From Eutreptiella sp. 'Long Island Sound 2002' (lineage: Eukaryota > Euglenozoa > Euglenophyceae > Eutreptiales > Eutreptiaceae), in the NCBI GenBank assembly GCA_964036045.1, contig OZ038381.1:69254242-69318241 (forward strand): DNA of 64,000 nucleotides, given 5' to 3'. Both the position numbers and the translations under genes were made by a program. Positions within the stretch are counted from its first letter, which is position 1. Each line of letters starts with the position of its first letter. Positions 1 through 10,245 of this stretch are shown in pieces. Below the pieces are notes generated by a model. It saw only the letters and a program-made list of their open reading frames with translations, made no database searches and was not told the origin of the DNA.

Positions 1-1055
1 AGTAGGTCGTGGGCCCCGGCCGCACGCCTGAACGGACGAGAGGTCGGGGGTGGGAGAGCGCCCGTCCCCGGACGCCCCACACCTAGGCAAGAGGCGCCCC
101 CCCTGGGCACCCTCATGCCGCCCCCACAGCGCGCAAAGCCAGCTCACAAGAGCGCGCACTGTGGGGTTGGTGACGGGTCCCCACGCCCGAACCCCCTGCA
201 CCCACAGCCAATGGGTGGTGGGCCCCGGCCGCACGCTCGAACGGACGAGAGGTCGGGGGTGGGAGAGCGCCTGTCCCCGGACGCCCCACACTCAGGCAAG
301 AGGCGCTCTCCCCGGGCACTCTGATGCCGCCCCCACAGCGCGCAAAGCCAGCTCACAAGACCGCGCGCTGTGGGGTCGGTGACGGGTCCCCATGCCCGCA
401 TCCCCCGTACCCACAGCCAGTGGGTAGTGGGCCACGGCCGCACGCCCGAATAGACGAGTGGTCGGGGGTGGGAGAGCGCCTGACCCTGGACGCCCCACAC
501 CAAGGCAGGAGGCGCCCCCTCCGGGCACCCTCATGCGGCCCCCACAGCGCGCAAAGCCAGCTCCCAAGAGCGCGCCCTGTGGGGTTGGTGACGGGTCCCC
601 ACGCCCGCAGCTTCCGCACCCACACCCACAGGGTATTGGGCCCCGGCCGCACGCCGGAACGGACGAGTGGTCGGGGGTGGGGGAGCGCCCGACCCCGGAC
701 GCCCCACGCCCAGGCAAGAGGCGCCCCCCCCGGGCACCTTCATGCCGCCCCCACAGCGCGCAAAGCCAGCTCGCAAGAGCGCGCGCTGTGGGGTTCGTGA
801 AGGGTCCCCGCGCCCGCACCCCCCGCACCCACAGCCAGTGGGTAGTGGGCCCCGGCCGCACGCCCGAAAGGACGAGTGGTCAGGGGTGGGAGAGCTCCCT
901 GGCCCGGGCGCCCCGCACCCAGGCAAGAGGCCCCCCCCTGGGCGCCCTCGCGCCGCCCCTACAGCGCGCCAAGCCAGCGCGCAAGGCCAGCTCGCAAGAG
1001 CGCGCGTGGTGGGGTTGGTGACGGGTCCCCACGCCTGCACCCACCCCACCGGGAG
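1..1055. repeat. 209-bp GC-rich tandem repeat array (about 5 units)
   Basis: The anchor GGGCC(C/A)CGGCCGCACG starts at 11, 220, 429, 638 and 847, an exact 209-bp spacing. The array begins before the window and decays near 1050, where the last unit has small insertions. Because 209 is not a multiple of three, open frames run through the repeat in several frames on both strands; none looks like a gene. This is a satellite or large minisatellite. Confidence 0.95.
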
Positions 1056-1914
1056 CGCGCAGCCCCAAGCCAGGTAGGGGGAAACGGGACCAGGCCGCCC
1101 CCCCCGAAGCAAGCCAAACAGAGCACAGGACCGAGGCCGGACACGCGGAGGGGCACGGACCGAGTGGAACGGCCCTACCAGCGCCCGGCACCGGGAGCAC
1201 GCGAGGTGCGCGCGCCACACCAACCAAGGGAGGGCAGGGGGGGGGGCGCAGACGCCGCGAGAGCGCGAGCGCACACACACACAAAGGACACGCGGGGAAA
1301 ACCAGAAGGGCAACCGGACCGAGCCCGCGGAACGCACAGACCGCATGGAATGGCGTACCAGCGAGCGAGGATAAGGGACACCCAGACGCGACGGCCTGCC
1401 ACACACAACGCAGCAAACGCGGGGCTGGCATGGGGAAAAAGGGAAGACACAACACCCGGCACCGCCCCCAACTTCCCGAACCGGCCGCGAGCGCCGCACA
1501 CACACGAGCAGGGCACTGCACCTGCCAAGGCAGTAGTGGCGCATAGCGCCACGCACCAGCCCCAGGGCTAGGCAGCCTCCGCGCCAGCCCATGGGGGTCC
1601 CACTGGCGACAAGCCCGTAGCACGGGCCCGGCAGCGCCGGCACCCCGGGCGACCACGCATTAGGGGGGCGACGCAGTGGGTAAGCGCCCCCAGCCACGGC
1701 TGCGAATTGACGCACTGACCGGGGAATGGCAAAAAGGGGAAGCCGGGGAGGGACAGGGCTCCGAGCCCTGTGAATCCAGGGGACTCCGCCACCAGGCAGG
1801 AGTTGCGTCTTGGAGGGCCCCCCGGGGCCGAAAGGCGTCTAGTACCCGCAAAATCAAACCCCAAACCTCAGACCACATGTACAAGTGTCAGGATTCTCGA
1901 CTCAAGGATCATAC
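1056..1914. other. GC-rich, T-poor filler without a recognisable gene
   Basis: The first 600 bases are strongly depleted of T on the plus strand and contain short CA runs. Long frames here come from the composition. From about 1680 the sequence becomes more mixed. No splice-bounded exon, RNA gene or conserved motif was found before the first exon donor of the minus-strand gene near 1915. Confidence 0.5.
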
Positions 1915-2420
1915 CATAGTCCACAGGTAATGGTGGCTCTCTGTTATCCCTGATGCAGGCTTGGCTCCTGGAGCAGCACGGCTGTGCAATCCCTCTTGAA
2001 CGGCTGCATTCTGAGGACAGTAAAAGGCGCTAATGGTGCATGCAAGCTATTGGTCGAAAGGGATATCCATCCAAAAAGCTGACCAACATGTAGCCCCCCC
2101 CCCCCCTTGTACAGTATACACCTTTGCGCAATGGTTCCCTCACACCCGCAAGTGACGGTTCCCTCGCCCCCCCGATTACTATGCAATGGACACGTAACAC
2201 AGAACAAGTCATGCAGCAAACATACCATAGTATATAGGCAACGGTGGCCTCCTGTCATTCCCATTGCGGGTCTGGCTCCTTGAGCAGCACGGCTGTGGAA
2301 TCCTCCTTGAAAAATTGCTGTCTGAGGCCAGTAAGGGGTGCCGAGAGTGCACGCAAGCTGTTGGTTGAGAGGGATATGCATAGGCAAAGCTGAGCGGTGT
2401 GTACAAATGTCATAGCCCTA
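1915..2420 (-). pseudogene. Two degenerate copies of the RS-type exon module (3' end of array)
   Basis: On the minus strand, two blocks end in the donor pattern seen in the better modules upstream: ...ACTATG|GTATG with exon ends at 1915 and 2226. Translation just before the second donor gives DRRPPLP, matching DRRPALP in the module at 3091-3243 and DRRPSSP in the exon at 4599. Their acceptor sides are not recognisable and short open frames shift within them, so I call them decayed exon copies. The two blocks are direct repeats of each other (1908-2090 versus 2221-2412) sharing the words GAGCAGCACGGCTGTG and AGAGGGATATGCAT-like. A C-run lies between them at about 2096-2106. Confidence 0.4.
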
Positions 2421-2677
2421 GCGGACCTAATTCACCAGCGTGGGAAACACACCAGCTGACGCTCCTTGTCTATCAGGCCTTGAAGAGTTGCGTCAGATAG
2501 ATGGATCCCTCCGCTCTGTACCATCTGGTTGCCAGCCTAGCAGAGAGGCAATCATAGAAGGGGGTGTTGGGGAGGGGGGGGGGCACCTTGCCCTCCTCTC
2601 CAAACCACACCACCCTGAGAAGCCCATATATGTGCAAAGCTGACTAATCTATCCAAATGTCAGGGCAACAAAGATAC

Positions 2678-2870
2678 CACGGTCCCCAGGTAGGTTTGCC
2701 GTTCTGCCATAGATTGACTGTGAAGAGGAGCGTCGTGATGGGGCCCCGTGATGAATGCCTACTCCTTGTCTCTGACAATTCTGTCCTCCGGCGTGACGAA
2801 GAGTGCCGTGATGGCGATCGTTGTGATTGCCTTGATTCCGACGAGTGCCTCCCCGGCCGAGGGATAGGGC
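2678..2870 (-). CDS. RS-rich repeated exon module (frameshifted copy)
   Basis: The minus-strand exon is bounded by an acceptor (CTTTGTCCTTAG|GCCCTATC) and a donor (GACCGTG|GTATCT). It translates to an Arg/Ser-rich segment (RHSSESRQSQRSPSRHSSSR and more), like RS domains of splicing-associated proteins. It is one of a set of repeated exons spaced 370-430 bp apart. The exon is 193 bp, not a multiple of three, while its neighbours are 153 and 147 bp, so this copy changes frame before its donor and is probably damaged. The host protein is not identified. It could be the C-terminal part of the SET/coiled-coil gene further upstream on this strand or a separate gene. Confidence 0.4.
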
Positions 2871-3090
2871 CTAAGGACAAAGCAGATAACAACTACTCAC
2901 AGACTACAGCAGAGTTCTTGAGATGCATACTCATGTCCAGCGAGAAGAGGCATCAGCAAGCTACAATTTTGGATGGTTCAGGCCTACGACTTAGCCACCC
3001 CTCGTCCCTGTCGGCGACCAGACGGGTTGGCATTGGCAAGGTTGTCCAAGTCCGAAGCTCAGTACTGTGTACCAATGTCAGCACACATAC

Positions 3091-3243
3091 CACGGTCCCC
3101 AGGCAGGGCCGGTCTTCTGTCATGGCGGCTGCTTGACGGGTATCTGTCTGTCATTGGCAACGACGAAGAGTGCCATGATGCTGATCGTTTTGATCGACTG
3201 CTTCGTGCTTCTGAGGACTCCCTCCCGCGCCGAGCAATAGGGC
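3091..3243 (-). CDS. RS-rich repeated exon module (intact, 51 codons)
   Basis: The cleanest copy. Acceptor TTTGTCCTCAG|GCCC and donor GGACCGTG|GTATGTGTG bound 153 bp, entirely open and phase-symmetric (starts and ends inside a codon at the same phase), so the module can be duplicated without breaking the frame. The protein is basic and Ser/Arg-rich (ESSEARSSRSKRSASWHSSS) and ends in DRRPALPGDR. That end motif recurs in the exons ending at 4599 and 2226. RS-rich segments commonly mediate contacts in nuclear RNA-processing or chromatin proteins; here that is inference from composition only. Confidence 0.5.
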
Positions 3244-3479
3244 CTGAGGACAAAGCGTTTACTAACTACTCACAGACCACTGCGGAGACATTCAGGCTCA
3301 AACTGATGTTACATTGTTCCCCCTTTGTACTTGTCGCTTCTCCTTATCCAGGCGCCGACCCAAAATCCTCCACAATGGCCCACCCTACCCGGAAGCCCAC
3401 CCAGCCTAAAATTCTCACAGACCCATCCTAGGGTAGGACACACACTAAAAAAGCTCTCGCCCCATGGCAGCAGACATAC

Positions 3480-3626
3480 TGGGCACGCTCATCCTTTTGC
3501 CATGGTCTGGTTGGTTGCTGCATGAGGGCGATCTGGAGCGGCGTTGAGATTTCCTGCTTCTTGTCTCTGATGTGTCTGTTCTCTGGCGTCCTGCGTGATA
3601 CTCCCCGGCCGGGACACCATTGCGGC
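3480..3626 (-). CDS. RS-rich repeated exon module (49 codons)
   Basis: Acceptor CTTTGTCCTCAG|GCCG and donor GTGCCCA|GTATGTCTG bound 147 bp, in phase. The translation is rich in Arg, Ser and Thr (GRQRTDTSETRSRKSQRRS). The intron-side sequence just upstream (CTCACAG.. TTTGTCCTCAG) matches the modules at 2870 and 3243. The acceptors at 2870, 3243 and 3626 are 373 and 383 bp apart, so this is a degenerate tandem exon duplication. Function is unknown beyond the RS-like composition. Confidence 0.45.
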
Positions 3627-3740
3627 CTGAGGACAAAGCACTTGACCACTACTCACAGATTACCACGATGCACATGGATGCACATGAATGAGTCCATTCT
3701 CCAACGATGCACAAAAATTTGTCCCTCTCTGCTCCAAAGA

Positions 3741-4503
3741 GCCGGGGGGGGGGGGAATGCGGTCGCCGGGATTGGCAAGAAATGCAAGAAAATAAGGAAA
3801 AAATGCGGAAAATGCGGCAAAAAATGCGATAGAAAATGCGGTTTGGTTAGAATGGTGTGTGCCCTTTCAAACCCCTATGTTTCGTCTCGCCTTGCACAAT
3901 GGGGCGCTCAAAGCATGGACAGTTTGATGGAACAACTTAGTGCAGTAGTTCAACTCAAGAATATCACGGACTAGGCTCAAAACAGCTAGGGGCAGAGGCT
4001 GCACTTTCTTTGTCAGGCCAGACCGCTGAATATCCGCGCCCCATCAGGTGCTCCCCCATTGACCCAAATCGCCGGGCTCCCTGGAGGAGAGGGGGGGATA
4101 CCCCAACATACATACCTCAAAATGATCCCCATGACACGCTGTTCATTTTGAATATACACAACTAGGGGGAGAAAGTTTCAAAAACAATTTGTTCATCAAC
4201 TCAGGCTCCCATCAGCGAAGGTCCGACCCGGAGGTCGGGTCGGGGTCAATGTCCTTTTTTGTGGTTCTCATCCATTTTTGAATTCTCCACAAAATTCTGA
4301 ATATTTTGAGCATAGACACATAGGGTCAAACAAAAAAGTTTCCCCCTGCCATCTGCCTAAAAAAAAACCTGCGGCAACAACTGACTACAGGACAATGCCA
4401 CTAGAATGTTTCCTCTTGAACATTACACTAAGGGACCTGCCGAAAAATGCGAAAAAAATGCGGAAAGTGCGGAAAAATGCGAATCGCACCTCCCCCCCTC
4501 CCT
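3741..4503. repeat. Dispersed repeat, copy 1, edged by G/C homopolymers and AAATGCGG words
   Basis: A 0.76-kb non-coding block in an intron-like position. It starts with a 12-base G run and an array of GAAAATGCGG-like words (3775-3845) and ends with similar words (4437-4485) and a C run. Internal stretches match the block at 5990-6470: TTTTGAG(C/T)ATAGACACAT(A/G)GGGT at about 4305 and 6318, and CCCAACATA..TAAAATGA-CCCC near 4100 and 6090. It may be a miniature transposon, but I could not define terminal repeats or a target duplication. Confidence 0.4.
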
Positions 4504-4598
4504 GAAAGAGCCTCACCATGCAGACCCTGTGTTGTTGCTCGCCCAGTTCCGAAGCTGGACAAAACATACAAATATCAGAGCCCTGCAACCAAACATAC

Positions 4599-5165
4599 CA
4601 TCGTCCGAAGGAGATGATGGCCTTCTATCACGTTCCGGTTGACGGCTGCCTCCAGGGTAGCGTTCTGATCGCTGGCCTACTCTACCGGATGAATTCGTTT
4701 TTTGGGTGGGCTGCTGGCTTTGTGCTGCATCCGCAGGGGATAGTGATGTGCTCCCCATACACCAACTCCCGATAGATGGTGAACTGTGCCTACTGTTGCG
4801 CCGTTTGTCTTCTGGTCGAAGCTTCTGGGGAGGGCTCCTGTCTTGGCTGGTTTCGCTGCTTTCAACGCTGTGGTGTCTTCTTAGATTAAGCCTTGGGCTT
4901 TCCTCGCTGCTTGTTCTGTTGCTGCCACTTCGACTACGCTGTCTTTGGTTCCGTGCTCCCTGTGGTGGTGCCTCCTTTGGTTTTGGTTTTCCTGCCAGCT
5001 TTGCTGGTGGCTTCGCCTTCTTTGGTTGTGGTGTAGGTGCCCCCTTTCGAACCGCACTGGATGGAGCTGACGTTGTGGATGCTGTGGAGGGTTCTGAGGT
5101 CGTGGATTTTGTGGATGGGGTAGATGGCGGTGGACTTTGACAGGCCGACATGCCTTGACGCTCTG
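4599..5165 (-). CDS. Pro/Lys then RS-rich exon of a minus-strand gene
   Basis: An open frame of about 189 codons ends at the donor GGACGATG|GTATGTTTG, the same donor context as the small RS modules downstream. The first third is Pro/Ser/Thr-rich, then Lys/Pro-rich (PKKAKPPAKLAGKPKPKEAP), then Arg/Ser-rich (RNQRQRSRSGSNRTSSEESP). It ends with RQPERDRRPSSPSDD, homologous to DRRPALPGD of the repeated modules. The likely acceptor is close to 5165, because an in-frame TGA lies just upstream. The low-complexity, highly basic composition suggests a disordered nuclear tail. I do not recognise a folded domain, and the exact 5' boundary is uncertain. Confidence 0.5.
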
Positions 5166-5254
5166 GTCACACGAGGTGTGGCTGAACAGCATTGTGACTG
5201 CAAATAGACCCGTGGATTTAGAGTATTGGCAAATGTACGGCACTGACAACTGAC

Positions 5255-5560
5255 TCAAGAGGATATCTCCAAACGAAAATGAAGTCTGGATGTGGTCCTC
5301 GCCGGCGAACCAGAGGCTGCGGCTGATTGTCATCACAGCAATCACTTTTTCATCCCTCATGACATCAACGGTGAACTTGAAACTGTCTTCTTTTTTGCAC
5401 TGAACGGCGCCTTTTGTGGCTGGCCAGGCCGGCTTAAAAATGTCTCCTTCACGGATGTTGACGTCTTTGCGCTGGCATGTGGGAATTGCAGTGGGAGAAG
5501 CATACGGTGCTGAAAACTGCCCAGTTGAGGACACTGGGCAAGAGTGCAGGCTTGCACAGC
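5255..5560 (-). CDS. Exon of an unrecognised minus-strand gene
   Basis: An open frame on the minus strand with coherent, non-repetitive protein composition (VNIREGDIFKPAWPATKG, then FKFTVDVMRDEKVIAVMTIS and SLWFAGEDH). A plausible acceptor is CGTATCACAG|GCTGTGC, giving a high end at 5560; the donor side is near GGATATCCTCTTGA|GTCAGT. I cannot assign a family. The alternating hydrophobic/charged pattern suggests beta strands. It lies between the exon at 5702-5884 and the RS-rich exon at 4599-5165 in the same orientation, so the three probably belong to one transcript. Confidence 0.4.
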
Positions 5561-5701
5561 CTGTGATACGCAGAGTAGGCACAGGGCAACGCCCACCACT
5601 TCCAAAATCTAAATGTGCCGGCAACAATGCCATAAGAATGCCAAAACCTGGAATGTCTCTGGGTCACTCCACTCCTTGGCGATGAACACCAAAGATCTCA
5701 C

Positions 5702-5884
5702 CCCGTTGTGTGCTGCTGCGTGCCATGGGGAATCGCCTGGAAGGGTGGTGAAACTTCGCCGTAACATGTTCCCAAGCTCCCGAGGGGTAGCACCAGTACA
5801 CTCTTTGAAGCCCCCTCGCCAGGACGTATGGAAGGATCGAAGTTCCTTGGGACTTGGGACTTGTTCACCGTCTGAGGCAGCAAT
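5702..5884 (-). CDS. Phase-0 exon (61 codons) of the same unrecognised gene
   Basis: Acceptor CATCTGTGTGCAG|ATTGCTGCC and donor CACAACGGG|GTGAGATC bound 183 bp with no stop. Translation includes SPKELRSFHTSWRGGFKEC and GATPRELGNMLRRSFTTLPG. Both splice sites are good GT-AG matches and both ends are phase 0. No family recognised. A second minus frame continues through the donor to a stop, so an unspliced read-through is the alternative. Confidence 0.45.
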
Positions 5885-5989
5885 CTGCACACAGATGATG
5901 GGTACTAGTACACTTGAGCATAACAGACAACAGACGCACGGGTGGGGGGGGGGCGTAGCAACGGGCCATACGCCAACTCTCTCCCAGTT

Positions 5990-6470
5990 TCCGGCCAATT
6001 TCAAGGTGGGGGGAGGAGGGGGGGGGGGGGGGGCTGGGTCTGGGGGGGGTCTGGGGCCGGCTGAAGGGGAGGGGGGCACCCGGATCCCAACATATACGGC
6101 TTAAAATGACCCCCTCATCGCGGTAGACATTTTTGCAGTATGTATGTTGGCAAAAAAAATCTGCAACAGGGGGGGGGAGGCATGGTAGGTCAATTCCCGA
6201 CCGGGGTCAAAATCAGAATTGGCTGCCTCAACCTTGCCTCATCGGGGGCCGAAAGGTGGGCGGGGATGCTACATCACCCCAGCATCCATTATTGGGTTCT
6301 CCTCAAAAAACTGAGTATTTTGAGTATAGACACATGGGGTGAAAACTCATTTTTTCAGCCTCTTCTTATTCAAGTAAATTTGCTTCGGGCGCCTTCGGCG
6401 CCCATTGTCCGGCACGTTCCAGCGAATTTTCAAGAATGGGGGGGGGGAGGGGGGGAGTCGGCGTAAAGGG
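5990..6470. repeat. Dispersed repeat, copy 2, edged by long G runs
   Basis: Non-coding block with G runs at its left edge (about 6017-6034), inside it (6170-6179) and at its right edge (6438-6460). It shares two internal words with the block at 3741-4503, in the same orientation. The right edge touches the 3' end of the SET exon frame, so any coding reading below about 6536 passes through this repeat and is suspect. Confidence 0.4.
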
Positions 6471-6535
6471 TCCCCTGCCGGCGAGCCCCCCATGAACAGA
6501 CGGCTCTTGTGTGCGTAAGCTGGGGCAATCACCAC

Positions 6536-7100
6536 CTAAGAGTTTGTATCCCAACTGCACCCCAAAGCAAGAGGCACAAATTACGTGTGCCAAGTGCATG
6601 GCTGTCTCATCCCAAACAGACCCATGAGCGTTCGGATCATCTTGGGGGTCCCGTACATATGGATGTTTACGTTGGTACCCTGGTCCATAATTTACCAGGA
6701 GCTCCGACCCTTTTAGGATTGCCTTTGTAGTTACCCGAGAAAGGTGCACAAGACCGCCGAGCAACGGGATGCTCTGGAGAGTAGCGTTTGCAAATTTTCC
6801 ACCATGGTTTGCAACGGTGGCCCCTCCATAGCCTGGAATAGGCTTACGAATTCCTTCCAGGACAAGAGCCCGCGGGACAAAGGTATAGTGGAACGTAGCA
6901 TCAGACTCCTTCGATGCCTCCGCAAAAGTCTTCAACGCTCCATACATAAGGGCCAAGAGATGCTTCTCAGGATAATCAGAGGTTGGAAACAATGCATAGC
7001 CCGCTCCTGGTATGTTGGATTTCATGACTACAATCCCATCGCAAAGTGTACTCAGAGCATGCTCAGTTTGGAAATCTTTCAGCCACTTTTCGTAAAGACG
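6536..7100 (-). CDS. Exon encoding a SET-like domain
   Basis: SET domains transfer methyl groups from S-adenosylmethionine to lysines. The minus frame opens at an acceptor (CAG|CGTCTT, AG at 7101-7102) as RLYEKWLKDFQ. It shows the order expected for SET: an N-terminal strand with GxG (SNIPGAGYALFPTSD) followed by LMYGALK, a central GGATVANHGGKFANATL that fits the pseudoknot region (usually NHxCxPN), and AILKGSELLVNYGPGYQ, which matches the C-terminal kGxELxxxYG motif. The canonical Cys of NHSCxPN is absent, as in some algal and viral-type SET proteins. A donor (CTTAG|GTGGTG) ends the exon at 6536; without it the frame runs on to a stop at 6366. The upstream partner exon is now 4.5 kb away because an LTR element sits in the intron. 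Confidence 0.6.
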
Positions 7101-7103
7101 CTG

Positions 7104-7371
7104 TGACGGGTTATGCCCAGCAGGGGGCTGCCCGCAGCCAGGTCGCGATCCTGTAGCTTAGGATGCGTCGCGCGCGTGCAGAAAGAAAGGATTTTATGCT
7201 CTTGAAAAGTTCTGTTTTATATTCAAATTTCTGTTTGTAATTCAGTGTTCTCTGTATGGACTGATCATGAAGGATTTCGACAATTTCAAAGAGTGATCAA
7301 CAGAGTTGGTGTTGTGCTTTGCAAATTCCTCGCCGTAAAAGAGATCAGTCCAGTACCCCATAGAGTATACA
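7104..7371 (+). repeat. 5' LTR of element A
   Basis: 268 bp, TG...CA ends, near-identical to 11046-11313. It contains AGAAAGAAAGGATTTTATGC and TTGAAAAGTTCTGTTTTATA, plausible promoter or poly(A) region sequence. The orientation of the element is inferred only from the purine run before the other LTR. Confidence 0.93.
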
Positions 7372-7417
7372 AAATCGTTGTACTTCGAGATGGGGGATCT
7401 GCCGGGACACAGTGGTT

Positions 7418-7660
7418 TCATGGTTCCTGATTTGACAGTGCTAAATGTCTGTAGTCTGCAAAAACTGAGTTCAAATAGTCCAGGTGTGAAGCCTCTGGTA
7501 CAACAAGAACTCCATCGTCAAGAAGGTGAGACGTTACGGCAATTGAATGCAAATCCGTTAGGAAATATACGGCGTACTGAATGCTATGGAAGTTTTGAAA
7601 CGCTGCGGGCATGCTTAGCTGGTGAGGAATTGCGCAAAAGAGAAACGTGGGTTGATTAAC
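7418..7660 (-). CDS. Coding-like minus-strand frame inside element A
   Basis: About 80 codons of coherent composition on the minus strand (FCAIPHQLSMPAAFQNFHS, then YFLTDLHSIAVTSHLLDDGV) end at a stop near 7418, just inside the 5' LTR. The frame can be extended upstream to 7939, but that part looks low quality. No family recognised. Because it runs antisense to the inferred element orientation, it could be captured host sequence or chance. Confidence 0.2.
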   Translation of the reverse strand, partial: VNQPTFLFCAIPHQLSMPAAFQNFHSIQYAVYFLTDLHSIAVTSHLLDDGVLVVPEASHLDYLNSVFADYRHLALSNQEP

Positions 7661-7939
7661 CTTTGGAAGACGAGGTTGCCGTGATGGAGTCACTGGTGGC
7701 GGCCAGTCTGTGCGCTGTTGCGCTCTCCCTGTCCTCTTGGCGGCCTCCGCGTTGGAGCAGGGGTCGGCGGCGCAAAACTCAAGAGGCTTGTTGAAGCTGT
7801 GCTCCTGGCCACGCCCCTTTTGTAATGATGCTGTGCTCTTACTGAAGGAATGGGTTTCGCAAAGCTGTCCCTGGACCTGTGTTCGCTGAAGCGCGTGTTG
7901 GAGTGCTGGCGTCGAGCAGAGTGAGAGTTCGGCTGACAA

Positions 7940-9179
7940 GTTCGAGTGAGAAGACCAGTCACGTTGAATAAGAGCGCTCTGAGGAGTTACGCTGAAGAGA
8001 GCGCACGCCTGCGGCTACGGGTGAAGGAGATGAGCGCTGCACCAGAGGCAGCGCAAGGAAAGAGCTGAGCATGTCAAGCAGCAGGACGGTTGAGTAGACT
8101 AAAGGTTTTCAGTGTGCGTTGTGTGTGTTTGTGCGCGCTTGCACAGTGGAGAGCCACCTCAGTGGCAGTCTCCCACTGTATAGCCGCGATTCAGACTCAG
8201 CTCCTTCTCACTTCGTGTCAGATCTGCGACCACAGTCATTTGTTGCACCAGCGGAGCTCTGAACAGCTCTGAGCTACGCGCGCCTACCCTGAGCCTTGTG
8301 CTTCGGCAGTAAGGCGCTTTGTGCGTTCGGCTTGTCTTTGAGTGTTTTTCAGTGTTCGTCAGTTTTTTTGGGTAGATCCTGGCTCATTTGAGCTAGATGA
8401 GAAAGACAGGTTTGACACAAAGCGCCTTAGGCGCTCAAAGAGCACTGTTTTTGTGCTCAGTGGCTCACACTGATGTGCAGCCTTGCTTCAGTTTTTTGAA
8501 TCTGAGGCTTCAGGCCCAGTTTTACGCTGGCCTGATTTTGAGCATTTTGCTCGTGAGATGTCAACCCAATTTTGGCTTGTTTTGCTGACGAGAGAATTTC
8601 TTTTTCAAAAGACTTCTGGAATCTTTCAGAGTCACAGTGTGGCTCTTTTTACCTCTTTGTTCCTGTTTGAGAGCTAGAGCATGCCTGTGCATCTGCCGGT
8701 GCTCTACTCCCATATCTATTCTATGGGTAAACTTATTATATTTTTTTGTACCCTCCCCACCCACTGTCCCAGTTTTGGACTCATATGCTCTGCCTCTGCA
8801 GAGTTACATTGCAGAGCCACTGCTCCTGCAGTGACCCCAGCCCCCCCCACAGAGGAGTTGGTGCCTCAGTGGGTACATATATTCTAGGCCAGAGGGTATG
8901 GGAAAAATCTTCTTTGTTATTTTTTTTACAAGAGAATTTTGTGGTGCAGGGTTTGCCTGAGGGCAGCACCACACGGTGGGAGGGGGGAGAGGCCACAGCA
9001 ACATATGTGCTGCAGGCCCGTGTACTGTTTACTTGCAATTTTTTCTGGGGACGCTCAGGAATTTTTTTACTAATGTATGCACGTGTGCACACTTGCGCAT
9101 GTGTTTGTTGCATTTTTTTTTGAGGCATGGCGGTCCCCCGCCCAAAGCATTGCACCAAAGCGGCCTAACCATGTGCAAA
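7940..9179. other. Element A interior, no recognisable gene
   Basis: T-rich sequence with several CTTTGTG and TTTTTTT tracts and short frames only. Polypyrimidine runs followed by AG suggest intron-like sequence upstream of the coding pieces at 9180 and 10246, but nothing firm can be called. Confidence 0.4.
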
Positions 9180-9374
9180 ATGAGCATTCATGGTGAGCCG
9201 AAGTTCTCCGAAGGACAGCCGCGGGTATTTACAAACCTAGTCAGGGTGAAAACACTGCATGAACTGCACCATGGGCCTGAAAAGGTTAAAATACTAGTGG
9301 AGGCCATTTCGGTGAAGGATGCGAAGGGATATATAGCCTATACCAAGGCAAAATGGAGAATAACAAAAAGATGA
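9180..9374 (+). CDS. Short coding-like frame inside element A
   Basis: An ATG-started frame of 64 codons (MSIHGEPKFSEGQPRVFTNL, later KVKILVEAISVKDAKGY) with a stop at 9372-9374. The sequence is non-repetitive and reads like real protein, but I do not recognise it. A polypyrimidine tract ending TTTTTTTTTGAG lies 55 bases upstream, so it may be an exon rather than a complete ORF. It shares orientation with the exon pair at 10246 and 10623 and could be the first part of one captured gene fragment. Confidence 0.3.
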   Translation: MSIHGEPKFSEGQPRVFTNLVRVKTLHELHHGPEKVKILVEAISVKDAKGYIAYTKAKWRITKR

Positions 9375-9714
9375 TATAATGAAAAAATGGACCAGTGGAT
9401 TGAGCGAAGAGAAGTGAGCAAGTGCAGGGGCAAAAAGAAAAGCAGACTGGAACAATCTGGCTTGCCTGAAGTCAGTCTGGGGCCCTGTAGCTGATCTGAG
9501 AAATACTAAAGTACAAAGCCCTTTCATTCTGCTCAAGTCTTGCGCTCTTGCCTTAATGGTCCTGAAAAAATAGAAAAGAAAAATTCCAATTGATGGCTCA
9601 AACAAAAAAGACTCAATGGATCGGTAAGGCTTCCTGGTGCGCAGAGCTGTGCATGCAGTGGTGCAGTGTGGTGCACTGTGGTGACGGTGTTGTGTCCTAC
9701 AGTGTAGGTGGGTG

Positions 9715-10180
9715 ACGGGTGAAGGCTGATGTGTCAGATGGCTGTTGGTTGCTGGCTGCGTGCTGGTGGATGTTGGCGGCTGCTGTTTACTGGCTGTTTG
9801 CTCTTGGCTGCTGGGTGCTGGATGTTGACTGCTGCTGCTGTTTGTCGTTGGCTGTGGATTGCTGGCTGTTGGTCGCTGGCTGCTGGTTGCTGGATGATTG
9901 CTGCTGGCTGGTTGCTGGGTGCTACTTTCTTGCTGATACAGGGTGGGACGGTGCTGTCGAGACAGGTCGAAGGAGTGTCGGAAGAAGGGAGCAGGAAATC
10001 GGGGGGGGGGGGATAATGTTTGGGGTGTTTTGGGTGTGTGGTTGGGGGCAGGGTGTTTGCTGGCTGTTGTCACTGGAAGTGTCTTACTGTGGAAGGGAGG
10101 CGGTGGGTGGTTGATGTGCTGGCTGTTGGCTGTTGGCCGCTGGCTACTGGTTGTTGCATGTGTTTGTTGCATTGTATGCG
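9715..10180. repeat. Degenerate GCTGGCTGTTG-type simple repeat in element A
   Basis: The plus strand is built of variants of CTGGCTGCTGGTTGCTG and TGTTGGC. A 10-base G run at 10004-10013 interrupts it. Open frames rich in Cys, Leu and Trp are a by-product of the repeat. Confidence 0.7.
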
Positions 10181-10245
10181 TGCAGGTTCGTTTGCCCTAA
10201 CCTTCTGATTTTCTTACCGTTTCTCCTTTGCTTCCCTGTTTCCAG

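Noticed and set aside
1662-1700. A-box-like GACGCAGTGGGTAAGCGC suggesting a tRNA
   Set aside because: No B box or acceptor stem within range.
50-1715. Frames of 100-394 codons in the 209-bp array and its flank
   Set aside because: Periodic read-through of the repeat and a T-poor flank; no domain.
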